From contig NZ_OCMT01000004.1 in NCBI RefSeq assembly GCF_900215335.1, positions 434,001 to 498,000 of the forward strand: a DNA stretch of 64,000 nt, written 5' to 3'. The notes beneath the pieces are model-generated. The model worked only from the letters and a program-made list of their open reading frames with translations. It had not been told where the DNA came from and did no database searches. The position numbers and the translations under genes are program-made. This document shows, one piece after another, positions 8,158-16,614 of the stretch; position 1 is the stretch's first letter, and each line of letters begins with the position of its first letter. This DNA is from Pedobacter xixiisoli (GTDB taxonomy: Bacteria; Bacteroidota; Bacteroidia; Sphingobacteriales; Sphingobacteriaceae).

Positions 8158-8625
8158 TTATTTCGCCCTCTGATAAGGAAACTCCATTTTCCTCTTCTTG
8201 CCGCCAATTTCTCCCTCAATCCAAGCCAAAAGGTTATCTTTTCCCTTGTTTTGATACACGATTTGTTGAGGGAAATCATGTTGTTTGTTTTCGAAAGTAA
8301 AGGTGTTGTTCGCCGAAGTAGCCAATTTAAAATCTGTTCTTCCTTCGTTGCCTTTCTCGTAACCAGTAACGCAATAATGCCAATCTCCTTTTATCTTTTT
8401 AAGCACAACAGACTCCGTTAATACACTATCGCCTTTGGCGTTAAAACGATGAGAAGTTCCCGTTAAGCTATCGCGATGTTTTTGCCAACGTTCTACAATT
8501 TTTCCCGTCTTGGTTTTCATCTCCCATTTTCCAATAATGAAGTCGAAAGTTTTTAGGGTTGGTTTTTGTGCAGATGCGTAAAGCGATGCTATGATTAAAA
8601 TTGCGATTGAAAGTGATTTTTTCAT
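8158..8625 (-). CDS. Secreted DUF6265-like protein
   Basis: A 155-residue protein with a signal peptide (MKKSLSIAILIIASLYASAQ). The mature region has the pattern FDFIIGKWEMKTKTG, W-x-LTGTS-type strands and FENKQHDFPQQIVYQ, which I associate with the DUF6265 family of small periplasmic beta-rich proteins. No catalytic motif is recognised and no function is known. It is downstream of the aldehyde dehydrogenase gene but separated by a strong palindrome, so probably independently transcribed. Confidence 0.78.
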   Translation of the reverse strand: MKKSLSIAILIIASLYASAQKPTLKTFDFIIGKWEMKTKTGKIVERWQKHRDSLTGTSHRFNAKGDSVLTESVVLKKIKGDWHYCVTGYEKGNEGRTDFKLATSANNTFTFENKQHDFPQQIVYQNKGKDNLLAWIEGEIGGKKRKMEFPYQRAK

Positions 8626-8643
8626 TGGATTTCAAGTTGTACT

Positions 8644-8693
8644 CCACAGATGCACAGATAAGTTTTTGGTAATTATTATCTGTGCATCTGTGG
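8644..8693. repeat. Inverted repeat, family A, perfect arms
   Basis: CCACAGATGCACAGATAA (8644-8661) is an exact reverse complement of TTATCTGTGCATCTGTGG (8676-8693), an 18-bp stem with a 14-base loop. It is the best-preserved family A copy. Confidence 0.85.
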
Positions 8694-8705
8694 CTAATGA
8701 TCAAT

Positions 8706-10103
8706 TTACATAATTCGTTTAAGCATCTTCAATACCCATTGTTTAGCTTGGTAGGGAGGGTAAACTAAACTATTGAAATCTATACTTCTTTGAGTAACTA
8801 CAGTACGTTCATGAGAAAAGTTCTTGAACCCAAAAAAACCGTGGCTACTACCCATTCCACTATGATTTGCACCGCCGAAAGGTAATTTGGGGTTGGCAAT
8901 ATGTACCAAGACATCGTTAATACAGGTGCCACCAGCGCTGGTTGATTTGATGATTTTTTTGATGTTCTTCTCGCTTTTGCTAAAAATATAAAGCGCTAGA
9001 GGTTTTGATTTTCCGTTAATAAAATTGATGGCTTCATCTAAATCTACATAAGGAATAATTGGTAAAATAGGACCAAAAATTTCTTCCTCCATTAGCTTCG
9101 TCTCTTTAGGAACTTGCGTTAAAACAGCTGGGTAAATTGTTTGGGTTTTTTCATTGGTTTTGCCACCCCAATTAATCCTAGCGCCTTTATCAACGGCTTC
9201 AGTAATTAGGTTGCTCAGTCTTTCAAAATGTTTTTTACTAATGATTTTACCGTAAACTTCGGGATTGATTTCCTCTTTTGCTTTGAAATACATTTCGGTA
9301 GCGAACTGCTTATATAAGCCAACAAATTCGTCTAATCTTTCTTGATGAATGAGCACGTAATCTGGAGCAATACAGGTTTGACCAGCATTGACCAACTTGC
9401 CCCAAGCAATTTTCTGTGCTGCTTTTGCTAAATCTACGTCCTTGTCAATAAGTGTTGGCGATTTGCCTCCTAATTCTAGTGTTACCGAAGTGAGATTTTT
9501 TGCTGCCGCTGTCATTACTACTTTACCAATTTCGGTACTGCCCGTAAAAAATATATGATCGAAAGGCAGTTCTAAAAGTTGCTGGGCAACCTCGGCATCT
9601 CCTTCCAAGCTGGCAATATGCTCTTCCTCAAATGTATCTAAAATGATTTTCGTAATGACTTTGCTCGTTGCAGGGCTTAATTCTGATGGCTTAACCATTA
9701 CACAATTTCCAGCGGCAATAGCCGAAATTAAAGGCGACATCACTAACTGGAAAGGATAATTCCACGGAGCGATAATCAGGCAAACACCCTTTGGTTCGTA
9801 ATGAATTCGGTTTTTAGCGAAGGGATTGCTCAACGTCTTGCCAATCCGGCTAGGCGACATCCAGCTTCTAAGGTTGCTGATGGCAAAGTCTATTTCTCCG
9901 TAGATGAAGAATAGCTCGGTGACAGAAGCTTCAAAACGACTTTTTCTTAAATCTTTATGCAGGGCGAAATAGATGGCGTCTTCATTTTCCTCAATGGCGC
10001 TTTTTAATTTCCTCAGCTGGTCTATTCGCTGTAAAGCATGAGTTTGCCTTAACACATATTGATGTGCTTTTTGAATTTCAAATACGTAGCTGATTCTGCT
10101 CAT
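8706..10103 (-). CDS. NAD(P)-dependent aldehyde dehydrogenase (class 3-like)
   Basis: Oxidises aldehydes to acids. The 465-residue length and absence of a long N-terminal arm match class 3/fatty-aldehyde-type enzymes. Catalytic residues are visible: APWNYP with the oxyanion Asn115, TLELGGKSP with general-base Glu210, and GQTCIAP with nucleophile Cys244; EEEIFGPILP is the late family motif. The substrate cannot be told from sequence; related enzymes act on long-chain or aromatic aldehydes. Single gene on the minus strand. Confidence 0.93.
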   Translation of the reverse strand: MSRISYVFEIQKAHQYVLRQTHALQRIDQLRKLKSAIEENEDAIYFALHKDLRKSRFEASVTELFFIYGEIDFAISNLRSWMSPSRIGKTLSNPFAKNRIHYEPKGVCLIIAPWNYPFQLVMSPLISAIAAGNCVMVKPSELSPATSKVITKIILDTFEEEHIASLEGDAEVAQQLLELPFDHIFFTGSTEIGKVVMTAAAKNLTSVTLELGGKSPTLIDKDVDLAKAAQKIAWGKLVNAGQTCIAPDYVLIHQERLDEFVGLYKQFATEMYFKAKEEINPEVYGKIISKKHFERLSNLITEAVDKGARINWGGKTNEKTQTIYPAVLTQVPKETKLMEEEIFGPILPIIPYVDLDEAINFINGKSKPLALYIFSKSEKNIKKIIKSTSAGGTCINDVLVHIANPKLPFGGANHSGMGSSHGFFGFKNFSHERTVVTQRSIDFNSLVYPPYQAKQWVLKMLKRIM

Positions 10104-10215
10104 AAGGCCTCACAAAATGCAGGAATAATTGTTAAATATAGTTAAACGCCAATAAAACTTCTTATAATTATAAGCAAATTAGCGTTTTGTAATCACACAA
10201 TGTTCGTTTAACATC

Positions 10216-11415
10216 ATGAAAAGATATCTGTTTTTATTTTCTGCTTTCTTTTTTTCATTTCAGCTAAAAGCGCAAACTATAAAACCAGATGTTTTTGTGG
10301 TTGGCAATGGTAATGCAGCTGTCGCGGCAGCTATTCAAGCGGCACAATCCAATGTGAAAACTATTCTATTGTTGCAATCGGGTGGTTTTGATATTGAGCC
10401 TATTGGAAAAGATTTACATTCTGGGGTACAGGCTGCCTTCATCAAAAAACTAAAAGCCTTTCAAAAACAGCCCGACAGTATTCCAGATGTTAAATTTGAT
10501 AAGCAAGCTGCGAATGAAGTCTTGACAAAATGGACGGATAGCATTAAAAATCTCACAGTGATTAAGAACGTGGTTTGGGCAAAGGCAGACAGATCTGGCA
10601 AAGGTTGGGTTTTTAAACTATCGGATGGAAAGACAATTAGGCCAGAAGTGTTTATTAACGTCGCAGATCAGAAACTGAATGTAGCGCTAAAAATTGATGC
10701 CAGCGCTTCTACTACTTGGAATAAATTCGATTATCAAAACTCCATTTATAAGACCAATATAGCTACAGGAAAAAATATTGATGGAAGTACCAATTCTATT
10801 TATTCTTTGTATCAATTGTTGATGCCTACGCAAGAAAATTTGGTTTACGTTAATGATGCTTCGAGTATGTTGTTGGGGCAGTCGGCAGGTGTTATTGCCG
10901 CTTATGCAGGCTTTTTCAACCTTAAAACTTCAGAGTCAAATCTCAAAAAAATACAAGGCGAATTAATTGCCTTCAATACTAACTTAATGCCTTTTGCAGA
11001 TGTTGGTGTTAAAGATGCTAATTGGAAAGCCGTCCAAATGGTGGGGTTAACAGGAGTTCTAAAAGCGGAGGAGGTGAACGGAAAGTTGCTTTTTAATGCC
11101 GAGAAATTAGTAAGTACAGCTGATATCCGCCAGCCGATAAAAGACCATTATTACAAAGCTCAGATTTGGTTTGATGATCATAAAAGCGAAATCATTACTA
11201 TTGGAGCAGCGATAGATATGATTTGCTATGTAGGTAATAAAGCCCCAGAAACCACCAAAAAGGAGGTAGAGAAAAAATGGAAAACCACTTATGCTTTTAC
11301 ATCAGACCTTAACCTAGAGCGACAAATTTCTAAACGTGAATTTGCAACGCTTTTGCAAGATTACATGCCCCCTTTTAACGTAACAATAGATAAAACTGGT
11401 AAGATTTTGAGGTAG
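10216..11415 (+). CDS. Secreted FAD-type oxidoreductase-like protein, possibly degenerate
   Basis: A signal peptide (MKRYLFLFSAFFFSFQLKAQ) is followed by a Rossmann-like start, DVFVVGNGNAAVAAAIQAAQ, recalling the GxGxxG/A dinucleotide site of the FAD_oxidored group found in secreted Bacteroidota proteins. The later part, with ASSMLLGQSAGVIAAYAG, resembles the second flavin-binding segment of that group. At 399 residues it is shorter than typical members, and the glycine motif is altered, so flavin binding is uncertain. A C-terminal segment with repeated DITTIGAAIDMIC-like hydrophobic pattern and FATLLQDYMPPF may be an added domain. Function unknown. Confidence 0.65.
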   Translation: MKRYLFLFSAFFFSFQLKAQTIKPDVFVVGNGNAAVAAAIQAAQSNVKTILLLQSGGFDIEPIGKDLHSGVQAAFIKKLKAFQKQPDSIPDVKFDKQAANEVLTKWTDSIKNLTVIKNVVWAKADRSGKGWVFKLSDGKTIRPEVFINVADQKLNVALKIDASASTTWNKFDYQNSIYKTNIATGKNIDGSTNSIYSLYQLLMPTQENLVYVNDASSMLLGQSAGVIAAYAGFFNLKTSESNLKKIQGELIAFNTNLMPFADVGVKDANWKAVQMVGLTGVLKAEEVNGKLLFNAEKLVSTADIRQPIKDHYYKAQIWFDDHKSEIITIGAAIDMICYVGNKAPETTKKEVEKKWKTTYAFTSDLNLERQISKREFATLLQDYMPPFNVTIDKTGKILR

Positions 11416-11422
11416 GTTTAAA

Positions 11423-11489
11423 TTTTACCACCTTAGACACCTTAGCTCATTTAAGCCTTAGGTTTTCTTAGGTGTCTAAGGTGGTAAAA
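11423..11489. repeat. Inverted repeat (TTTTACCACCTTAGACACCT)
   Basis: TTTTACCACCTTAGACACCT (11423-11442) is an exact reverse complement of 11470-11489; the loop between them is 27 bases. It begins 7 bases after the FAD-type gene's stop codon. It could act as a terminator, but it looks like one more dispersed palindrome. Confidence 0.75.
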
Positions 11490-11582
11490 ATAAGTCTTCG
11501 TGGTTCAAATGTGTAACATTTGTTTTGCCTTGTTTAAGTCGAAATGCTTTTTGTATAACTTGCATTCATAACCGTAAACTAA

Positions 11583-13985
11583 ATGAAGAAGTTATCCTTT
11601 CTATTTTTCCTGTTTGCTTCTGCAGCAAATGCACAGCAACTCGCACCGCTATCAGTTCAAAAAATCATGAGAGACCCCAAATGGATGGGAACATCGCCAG
11701 ACGAATACCGCTGGTCGGCTGATAGTAAGACCGTTTTCTTTAACTGGAATCCTGAAAACAAAGACAAATCGCAACCTTATAAACTAAATGTAGCTAGTCA
11801 GAAAGTAGACAAAGCGGAAAAAGAGGAAGCAGAAAAAAGTGCTTCCATCAACTATGTTTACAATAAAGATAAATCGCTGGGATTGTTAGAAAAAGGAGGA
11901 GATATTTATTTAACCAACCTTAAATCAAAAAAAGAAACGAGATTAACCAATACATTAGAGAGGGAAAGCAATGCTCGCTTTTTGTATAACAATGAGATTG
12001 TTTTTCAACGAGCAGATAATGTTTACCAATTAAACTTTAGCACAGGAGAGTTAACGCAGCTAACCAATTTTGTAAAAGGAAAGTCAGATGCAGCTTCTCC
12101 AGCCTCAAGACCTGCTGGTAGAGCTATTGCACAAGGAACTTCACAGCAAGATCTTTGGTTAAAAAATGACCAAACGGCATTGTTCGATATCATTAAGAAA
12201 AGAAATGCAGAAGGTGGAAATAGAACAATGGGAAGAGGTAGAGGTTTTGGAATGGTTAACGATAATGTTAAGCCAAGAGTAATCAAACCAATTCATTTAG
12301 AGGATGATTTTATGGCTGGCTTAACGGTTAGTCCAGATGGGAAATATGTAAGTTATAGGTTAATTAAGCAAGCTGCAGGAAATAAAAACACCATTGTTCC
12401 TAATTACGTAACGGCATCGGGTTACACCGAAGACATCAATGGAAGAACCAAAGTTGGAGAATCCTTATCTACAAGTACAACTTACGTGTTCGATGTGGCA
12501 AAAGATTCTGTGTACGCTGTTAATGTTTCGCAAATAGCGGGTATTAAAGATTTGCCAGATTACGTAAAAGACTATCCGAAACAATTAGAAGAACGCACTA
12601 AAAAGAACGAAGACAGAAAGGTTAACCTTAATGTAGTTAACTGGAACGAAAATGGTTCGTTTGCGGTAGTTAGCGGAAGAGCGCAAGACAATAAAGATTT
12701 TTGGATTTTAAAGTTGGATCCTACTACGGGTAAGTTAACATTAATTGACCGCCAAAGGGACGAAGCTTGGGTGGGTGGACCAGGTGTTAGCCGTGATGTA
12801 AAATGGATTGACAACCAAAGATTTTATTTCCAAAGTGAAGCTACAGGTTATTCCCATTTATACACCTATAACGTAAATACTGGCGAGAAAAAGCAATTAA
12901 CTTCTGGTAAATGGGAAGTGCAGCAAGCGCAGCTTTCGAAAGATAAAAGTACGTTTTATATCAGCGGTAATAAAGAGCATCCAGGCATCACTCATTTTTA
13001 TAAACTGAGTGTAAACGGCGGAGATTTGGTACAAATCACTTCAATGAAAGGTGGAAATGAAGTTACACTTTCTCCAGACGAGAAATGGTTGGCGATTAAC
13101 CATTCTTACATGGACAAACCTTGGGAGCTTTATATCCAAGCAAATAAACCAGGAGCTAAAGCTGTTAAGATAACGAAGTCAACTTCTGCCGAATTCGATA
13201 GTTATCAGTGGAGACAGCCTGATTTAGTATCTTTTAAAAATCGTTACGGAGATGATGTTTATGCTAGGGTTTATCCATCTAAAAATCCGCATCCAAATAA
13301 ACCTGCGGTAGTTTTTGTACACGGTGCTGGTTATTTACAAAATGTGCATTACTGGTGGAGCCAATATTTCAGAGAATATATGTTCAATAATTTACTGGCG
13401 GATAATGGTTACACTGTCATTGATATCGACTATACTGCAAGTTCTGGCTATGGTCGTAATCACCGTACTGGAATTTATCGCCACATGGGTGGAAAAGATC
13501 TGACAGACCAAGTAGATGGCGTGAAGATGTTGGTAGAAAAATATGGTGTTAATCCTAAAAATGTAGGCTTATATGGGGGGTCGTATGGTGGTTTTATCAC
13601 TTTGATGGGATTGTTTAACGAGTCAGATACCTTTAGAGCTGGTGCGGCATTGCGTTCGGTAACCGATTGGGCGCATTACAATCACGGCTACACCGCAAAT
13701 ATCTTGAACGAACCTTTTAATGACCCAAATGCTTATAAGAAAAGCTCACCAATTTACTTTGCAGACAAACTTAAAGGCGATTTAGTAATGTTACACGGTA
13801 TGGTGGATGTAAATGTTCATTTTCAGGATATCGTTCGTTTATCGCAACGCTTTATTGAGCTAGGTAAAGATAATTGGGAACTGGCAGTATATCCTGTAGA
13901 AGATCATGGCTTTGTAGAACCAAGCAGCTGGACAGATGAGTACAAGCGAATTTTTAAGCTATTCGAAAATACCTTGAAGAAGTAA
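11583..13985 (+). CDS. S9-family prolyl oligopeptidase / dipeptidyl peptidase, secreted
   Basis: Serine peptidase that cleaves peptides after proline or alanine, in the periplasm. An 800-residue protein: signal peptide (1-18), a DPP-IV-type beta-propeller to about residue 560, then an alpha/beta-hydrolase domain. The catalytic triad is visible: GGSYGG (Ser667), MVDVNVHF (Asp742) and VEDHGF (His775). ATG 11583 begins a clean signal peptide. An Arg-Gly-rich loop near residues 210-222 (NRTMGRGRGFGM) interrupts the propeller. Single gene; DUF4886 follows 51 bases later and may be on the same transcript. Confidence 0.94.
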   Translation: MKKLSFLFFLFASAANAQQLAPLSVQKIMRDPKWMGTSPDEYRWSADSKTVFFNWNPENKDKSQPYKLNVASQKVDKAEKEEAEKSASINYVYNKDKSLGLLEKGGDIYLTNLKSKKETRLTNTLERESNARFLYNNEIVFQRADNVYQLNFSTGELTQLTNFVKGKSDAASPASRPAGRAIAQGTSQQDLWLKNDQTALFDIIKKRNAEGGNRTMGRGRGFGMVNDNVKPRVIKPIHLEDDFMAGLTVSPDGKYVSYRLIKQAAGNKNTIVPNYVTASGYTEDINGRTKVGESLSTSTTYVFDVAKDSVYAVNVSQIAGIKDLPDYVKDYPKQLEERTKKNEDRKVNLNVVNWNENGSFAVVSGRAQDNKDFWILKLDPTTGKLTLIDRQRDEAWVGGPGVSRDVKWIDNQRFYFQSEATGYSHLYTYNVNTGEKKQLTSGKWEVQQAQLSKDKSTFYISGNKEHPGITHFYKLSVNGGDLVQITSMKGGNEVTLSPDEKWLAINHSYMDKPWELYIQANKPGAKAVKITKSTSAEFDSYQWRQPDLVSFKNRYGDDVYARVYPSKNPHPNKPAVVFVHGAGYLQNVHYWWSQYFREYMFNNLLADNGYTVIDIDYTASSGYGRNHRTGIYRHMGGKDLTDQVDGVKMLVEKYGVNPKNVGLYGGSYGGFITLMGLFNESDTFRAGAALRSVTDWAHYNHGYTANILNEPFNDPNAYKKSSPIYFADKLKGDLVMLHGMVDVNVHFQDIVRLSQRFIELGKDNWELAVYPVEDHGFVEPSSWTDEYKRIFKLFENTLKK

Positions 13986-14036
13986 AGCATAAATGCTACC
14001 TTGAGATAATTAAGTAAACTTATAACCTAATTTGAG

Positions 14037-14936
14037 ATGAAATTATTTAAACAGAAGCTTTTCGTTATTTTGGTATTGCTTACAGGAGCATTTATTAGCA
14101 AAGCTGATACCTATTATTTTGTCAACCACAGCGCATTCTCTAATGCTGGAAAACCGAATAAAGATAGCGTAATCAAAATTTTAGCGATTGGAAACAGTTT
14201 TTCTGAAGATGCCATTGAATATTATTTGCAAGGCTTAGCAAAAGCAGGAGGTTATAAGGTGATTATTGGAAACCTTTATATTGGCGGTGCACCTTTAGAT
14301 TTGCATTGGAAAAATGCTCAAAACAATGCAGATGTTTATGAATACAGAAAAACAGGGCTGGGCGGTAAAAAAGAGCGTTTGTCTAAAGTTAGTATCGCTA
14401 AAGCGCTAGCTGATGAAAATTGGAATTATGTCAGCTTCCAACAAGCTAGTCCAAAATCTGGATTGTTTGATACCTATGTGGAGCCACTTCCATTGTTGTT
14501 CAATTATGTTAAGGAAAAGGCAACCAACCCGAAGGTGAAATACATTTGGCACCAAACCTGGGCTTATGCTCAAAATTCTACGCACAACGGTTTTGCCAGT
14601 TATAACAAAGATCAAATGAGGATGTACCAAGCAATTGCAGATGCTTCTAGCAAAGTAAAGAGCTTGGTTCCGATAGATATTGTAGTACCTGCAGGAACGG
14701 CTATTCAAAATGCTCGTACCAAATTAGGAGATGTTTTATGTAGAGATGGTTATCATCTAGATTTAAACATAGGTCGTTATACCGCTTCTTGTGTATGGTA
14801 CGAAGCAATATTCAAGAAAAATGTAATTGGAAACACCTACAAGCCAGATAAAGTTAACGGCGCTGACGCTTTAACCGCTCAGCAAGCCGCCCATAAAGCC
14901 ATCAAAAAACCGTTTAAGGTGTCGAAAATCAAATAA
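14037..14936 (+). CDS. DUF4886 SGNH-hydrolase-like secreted protein
   Basis: A 299-residue protein with an N-terminal signal peptide ending near AFISKADT. The mature part opens with LAIGNSFSEDAI, an SGNH/GDSL block I serine site, then NLYIGGAPLDLHWKN, and closes with DGYHLD, the block V Asp-x-x-His. These are the marks of the DUF4886 family, thought to be carbohydrate esterase-like. No substrate is known. A good terminator follows at 14943. The preceding S9 peptidase is 51 bases upstream. Confidence 0.87.
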   Translation: MKLFKQKLFVILVLLTGAFISKADTYYFVNHSAFSNAGKPNKDSVIKILAIGNSFSEDAIEYYLQGLAKAGGYKVIIGNLYIGGAPLDLHWKNAQNNADVYEYRKTGLGGKKERLSKVSIAKALADENWNYVSFQQASPKSGLFDTYVEPLPLLFNYVKEKATNPKVKYIWHQTWAYAQNSTHNGFASYNKDQMRMYQAIADASSKVKSLVPIDIVVPAGTAIQNARTKLGDVLCRDGYHLDLNIGRYTASCVWYEAIFKKNVIGNTYKPDKVNGADALTAQQAAHKAIKKPFKVSKIK

Positions 14937-14942
14937 GAGATC

Positions 14943-14976
14943 AAAAGCTTCGAGATAGAAAACTCGGAGCTTTTTT
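14943..14976 (+). terminator. Rho-independent terminator after DUF4886 gene
   Basis: AAAAGCTTCGAG (14943-14954) pairs with CTCGGAGC plus the first T residues of TTTTTT (14963-14976). The loop is 8 bases. Confidence 0.8.
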
Positions 14977-15044
14977 GTATAGCGAAAATCTAATTTAGTT
15001 TTGAAGTGTATAGTTTTTGTCTATATGCTTATCAAGATTTCGTA

Positions 15045-15075
15045 TTGTCTTAGCGTTCATTTTACACTATCTTTG
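15045..15075 (+). promoter_or_regulatory. Promoter of the peroxiredoxin cluster
   Basis: A -33 TTG (15045-15047) and -7 TATCTTTG (15068-15075) are separated by 20 bases, matching the Bacteroidota consensus TTG-N(17-23)-TAnnTTTG. The start codon follows 30 bases later. Confidence 0.75.
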
Positions 15076-15105
15076 TGCCAAGAAAATTAAAAACACAAAA
15101 TAATT

Positions 15106-15738
15106 ATGAGTTTCGTAGGTAAAAAATTCCCTAGTATTACAGTTGATGCCATTTCTGAAATGGGTGACGATTTAAAAATCAACGTTTTTGAAGAAGCAGT
15201 AAAAAATAACTCTAAAGTATTATTATTCTGGTATCCAAAAGATTTCACTTTCGTTTGCCCTACTGAATTACATGCTTTCCAAGCAGCTTTAGGTGATTTC
15301 AAAGAAAGAAACACAGTAGTAATCGGCGCATCTTGCGACACTAACGAAGTTCACTTTGCTTGGTTAAACACAGCTAAAGATAACGGTGGTATCGAAGGTG
15401 TAACTTATACTTTAATTGCGGATACGCACAGACACTTAGCAGGTACTTTAGGTATCTTAGATCAAGAAGTTGATTATAATGAAGAAGGCGAAGAAGTATT
15501 CTCTGGTTCAAACGTATCTTACCGTGCTACTTACTTAATTGATGAGACAGGTAAAGTATTCCACGAAAGTGTAAACGATATGCCTCTAGGTAGAAACGTG
15601 AAAGAATATATCCGTTTAATTGATGCTTACGCTCACGTACAGAAACATGGCGAGGTTTGTCCTGCTAACTGGGAAGAAGGTAAATCAGCAATGAACGCAA
15701 CTAGAACTGGCGTTGCTGAATACTTAAGCGCTAACTAA
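15106..15738 (+). CDS. 2-Cys peroxiredoxin (AhpC/TSA family)
   Basis: Reduces hydrogen peroxide and organic peroxides. FWYPKDFTFVCPTE holds the peroxidatic Cys51; HGEVCPANW holds the resolving Cys185. At 210 residues it is of AhpC length. Cytosolic. The codon usage is biased (TTA, GTA and GAA heavy), consistent with high expression. It has a strong promoter and heads a set with a thioredoxin and a small conserved protein, which probably reduces it in place of AhpF. A family C repeat lies between it and the thioredoxin gene. Confidence 0.95.
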   Translation: MSFVGKKFPSITVDAISEMGDDLKINVFEEAVKNNSKVLLFWYPKDFTFVCPTELHAFQAALGDFKERNTVVIGASCDTNEVHFAWLNTAKDNGGIEGVTYTLIADTHRHLAGTLGILDQEVDYNEEGEEVFSGSNVSYRATYLIDETGKVFHESVNDMPLGRNVKEYIRLIDAYAHVQKHGEVCPANWEEGKSAMNATRTGVAEYLSAN

Positions 15739-15773
15739 GCAAAAGCTTAAAATAGGCTGTTCCTTGCAGTCGG

Positions 15774-15837
15774 TTTGTCACATTGAGCTTGTCGAAATGT
15801 TTCTTAAAAGAGGATTCGACAAGCTCAGCCTGACAAA
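15774..15837. repeat. Inverted repeat, family C
   Basis: TTTGTCACATTGAGCTTGTC continuing GAA (15774-15796) pairs with TTCGACAAGCTCAGCCTGAC continuing AAA (15815-15837). It lies between peroxiredoxin and thioredoxin genes, where it may separate or attenuate transcription. Confidence 0.8.
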
Positions 15838-15932
15838 CGAATAATACTCTATTCCCAATCATTAACTATGCGATTTCTAAACTAACACAAGACTGAAAGT
15901 AATGTGATTGCATAGCTATTAAATTTTATATC

Positions 15933-16241
15933 ATGTTTTTAGAATTAACAGAAGATAGTTTAAGCCAATACCTTTCAGATAATCCGAAAGTAATGGTACA
16001 GTATGCAGCTTCGTGGTGTGGCAACTGCCGTATCATGAAACCAAAGTTTAAAAAATTAGCAGCAGAAAATGAAGACGTAGCTTTTTTAATCGTTGATGCA
16101 GAAAAGTTTCCAGAGTCGAGAAAATTTGCAAAAGTTGATAACCTACCAACCTTTGCTGCTTTCCAAAATGGTGCTTTAGTAGAGCAGGTTCAAACCAACA
16201 AAGCCGAAGTTCTAACCGATTTATTCGCTAAAATCAAGTAA
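15933..16241 (+). CDS. Thioredoxin-family protein with a CGNC active site
   Basis: A 102-residue thioredoxin fold without a signal peptide. The active site is SWCGNCR (Cys29 and Cys32), not the standard CGPC, which usually changes redox potential. The cis-proline is in NLPTFAAF. It sits 2 bases ahead of the DUF6952-like gene and behind a 2-Cys peroxiredoxin, so it is a good candidate for that peroxidase's electron donor. This gene order recurs in Bacteroidota to my knowledge. Confidence 0.92.
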   Translation: MFLELTEDSLSQYLSDNPKVMVQYAASWCGNCRIMKPKFKKLAAENEDVAFLIVDAEKFPESRKFAKVDNLPTFAAFQNGALVEQVQTNKAEVLTDLFAKIK

Positions 16242-16243
16242 TT

Positions 16244-16507
16244 ATGAAGGTTCCTGTAATTAGACAATTGTTTGAAAACTCAACACCAGAGCAATTGAAC
16301 GCTACACTTGAAGTGTTAGAAGCATTTTGCGAGTTTAGAGGTGTAAGCGAAGCAGAAGTTGATGTAGCCGGAGAGATGATCACCAATATCTGCGGTGCAT
16401 TAGAAGTACACGAAAGTGTAAAAGGAGGTTTAGAGCCTCGTGAAGCTTTAAATGCTTTCTCTCAAAAAGTAATGGGTTCTATTGATAGAAGTTCTTCAAT
16501 AAAATAA
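16244..16507 (+). CDS. Small DUF6952-like protein of the peroxiredoxin-thioredoxin cluster
   Basis: An 87-residue protein of unknown function, beginning MKVPVIRQLFE. It is acidic and predicted helical, with two cysteines (EAFCEF, about residue 29, and TNICGAL, about residue 49) but no CxxC. I tentatively place it in DUF6952, a family I know beside thioredoxin genes in Bacteroidota. The start is 2 bases after the thioredoxin stop, so translation is coupled. A strong terminator follows directly. Guilt by association suggests a role in peroxide or thiol metabolism. Confidence 0.82.
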   Translation: MKVPVIRQLFENSTPEQLNATLEVLEAFCEFRGVSEAEVDVAGEMITNICGALEVHESVKGGLEPREALNAFSQKVMGSIDRSSSIK

Positions 16508-16541
16508 AAAGAAGCCCCAGCAGAAATGTTGGGGCTTCTTT
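16508..16541 (+). terminator. Rho-independent terminator of the peroxiredoxin cluster
   Basis: AAAGAAGCCCCA (16508-16519) and TGGGGCTTCTTT (16530-16541) form a perfect 12-bp stem with a 10-base loop, immediately after the stop codon. Confidence 0.85.
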
Positions 16542-16614
16542 GATTTAAATACCTATTTGTGAGTATTTCAATTTTGAGTTATTGTTGCCAATTTCAATAT
16601 TTTATATTGAAATC

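Noticed and set aside
11500-11540. Third ECF-type promoter (GTAACA near 11512)
   Set aside because: No CGTC box at 16-base spacing follows.
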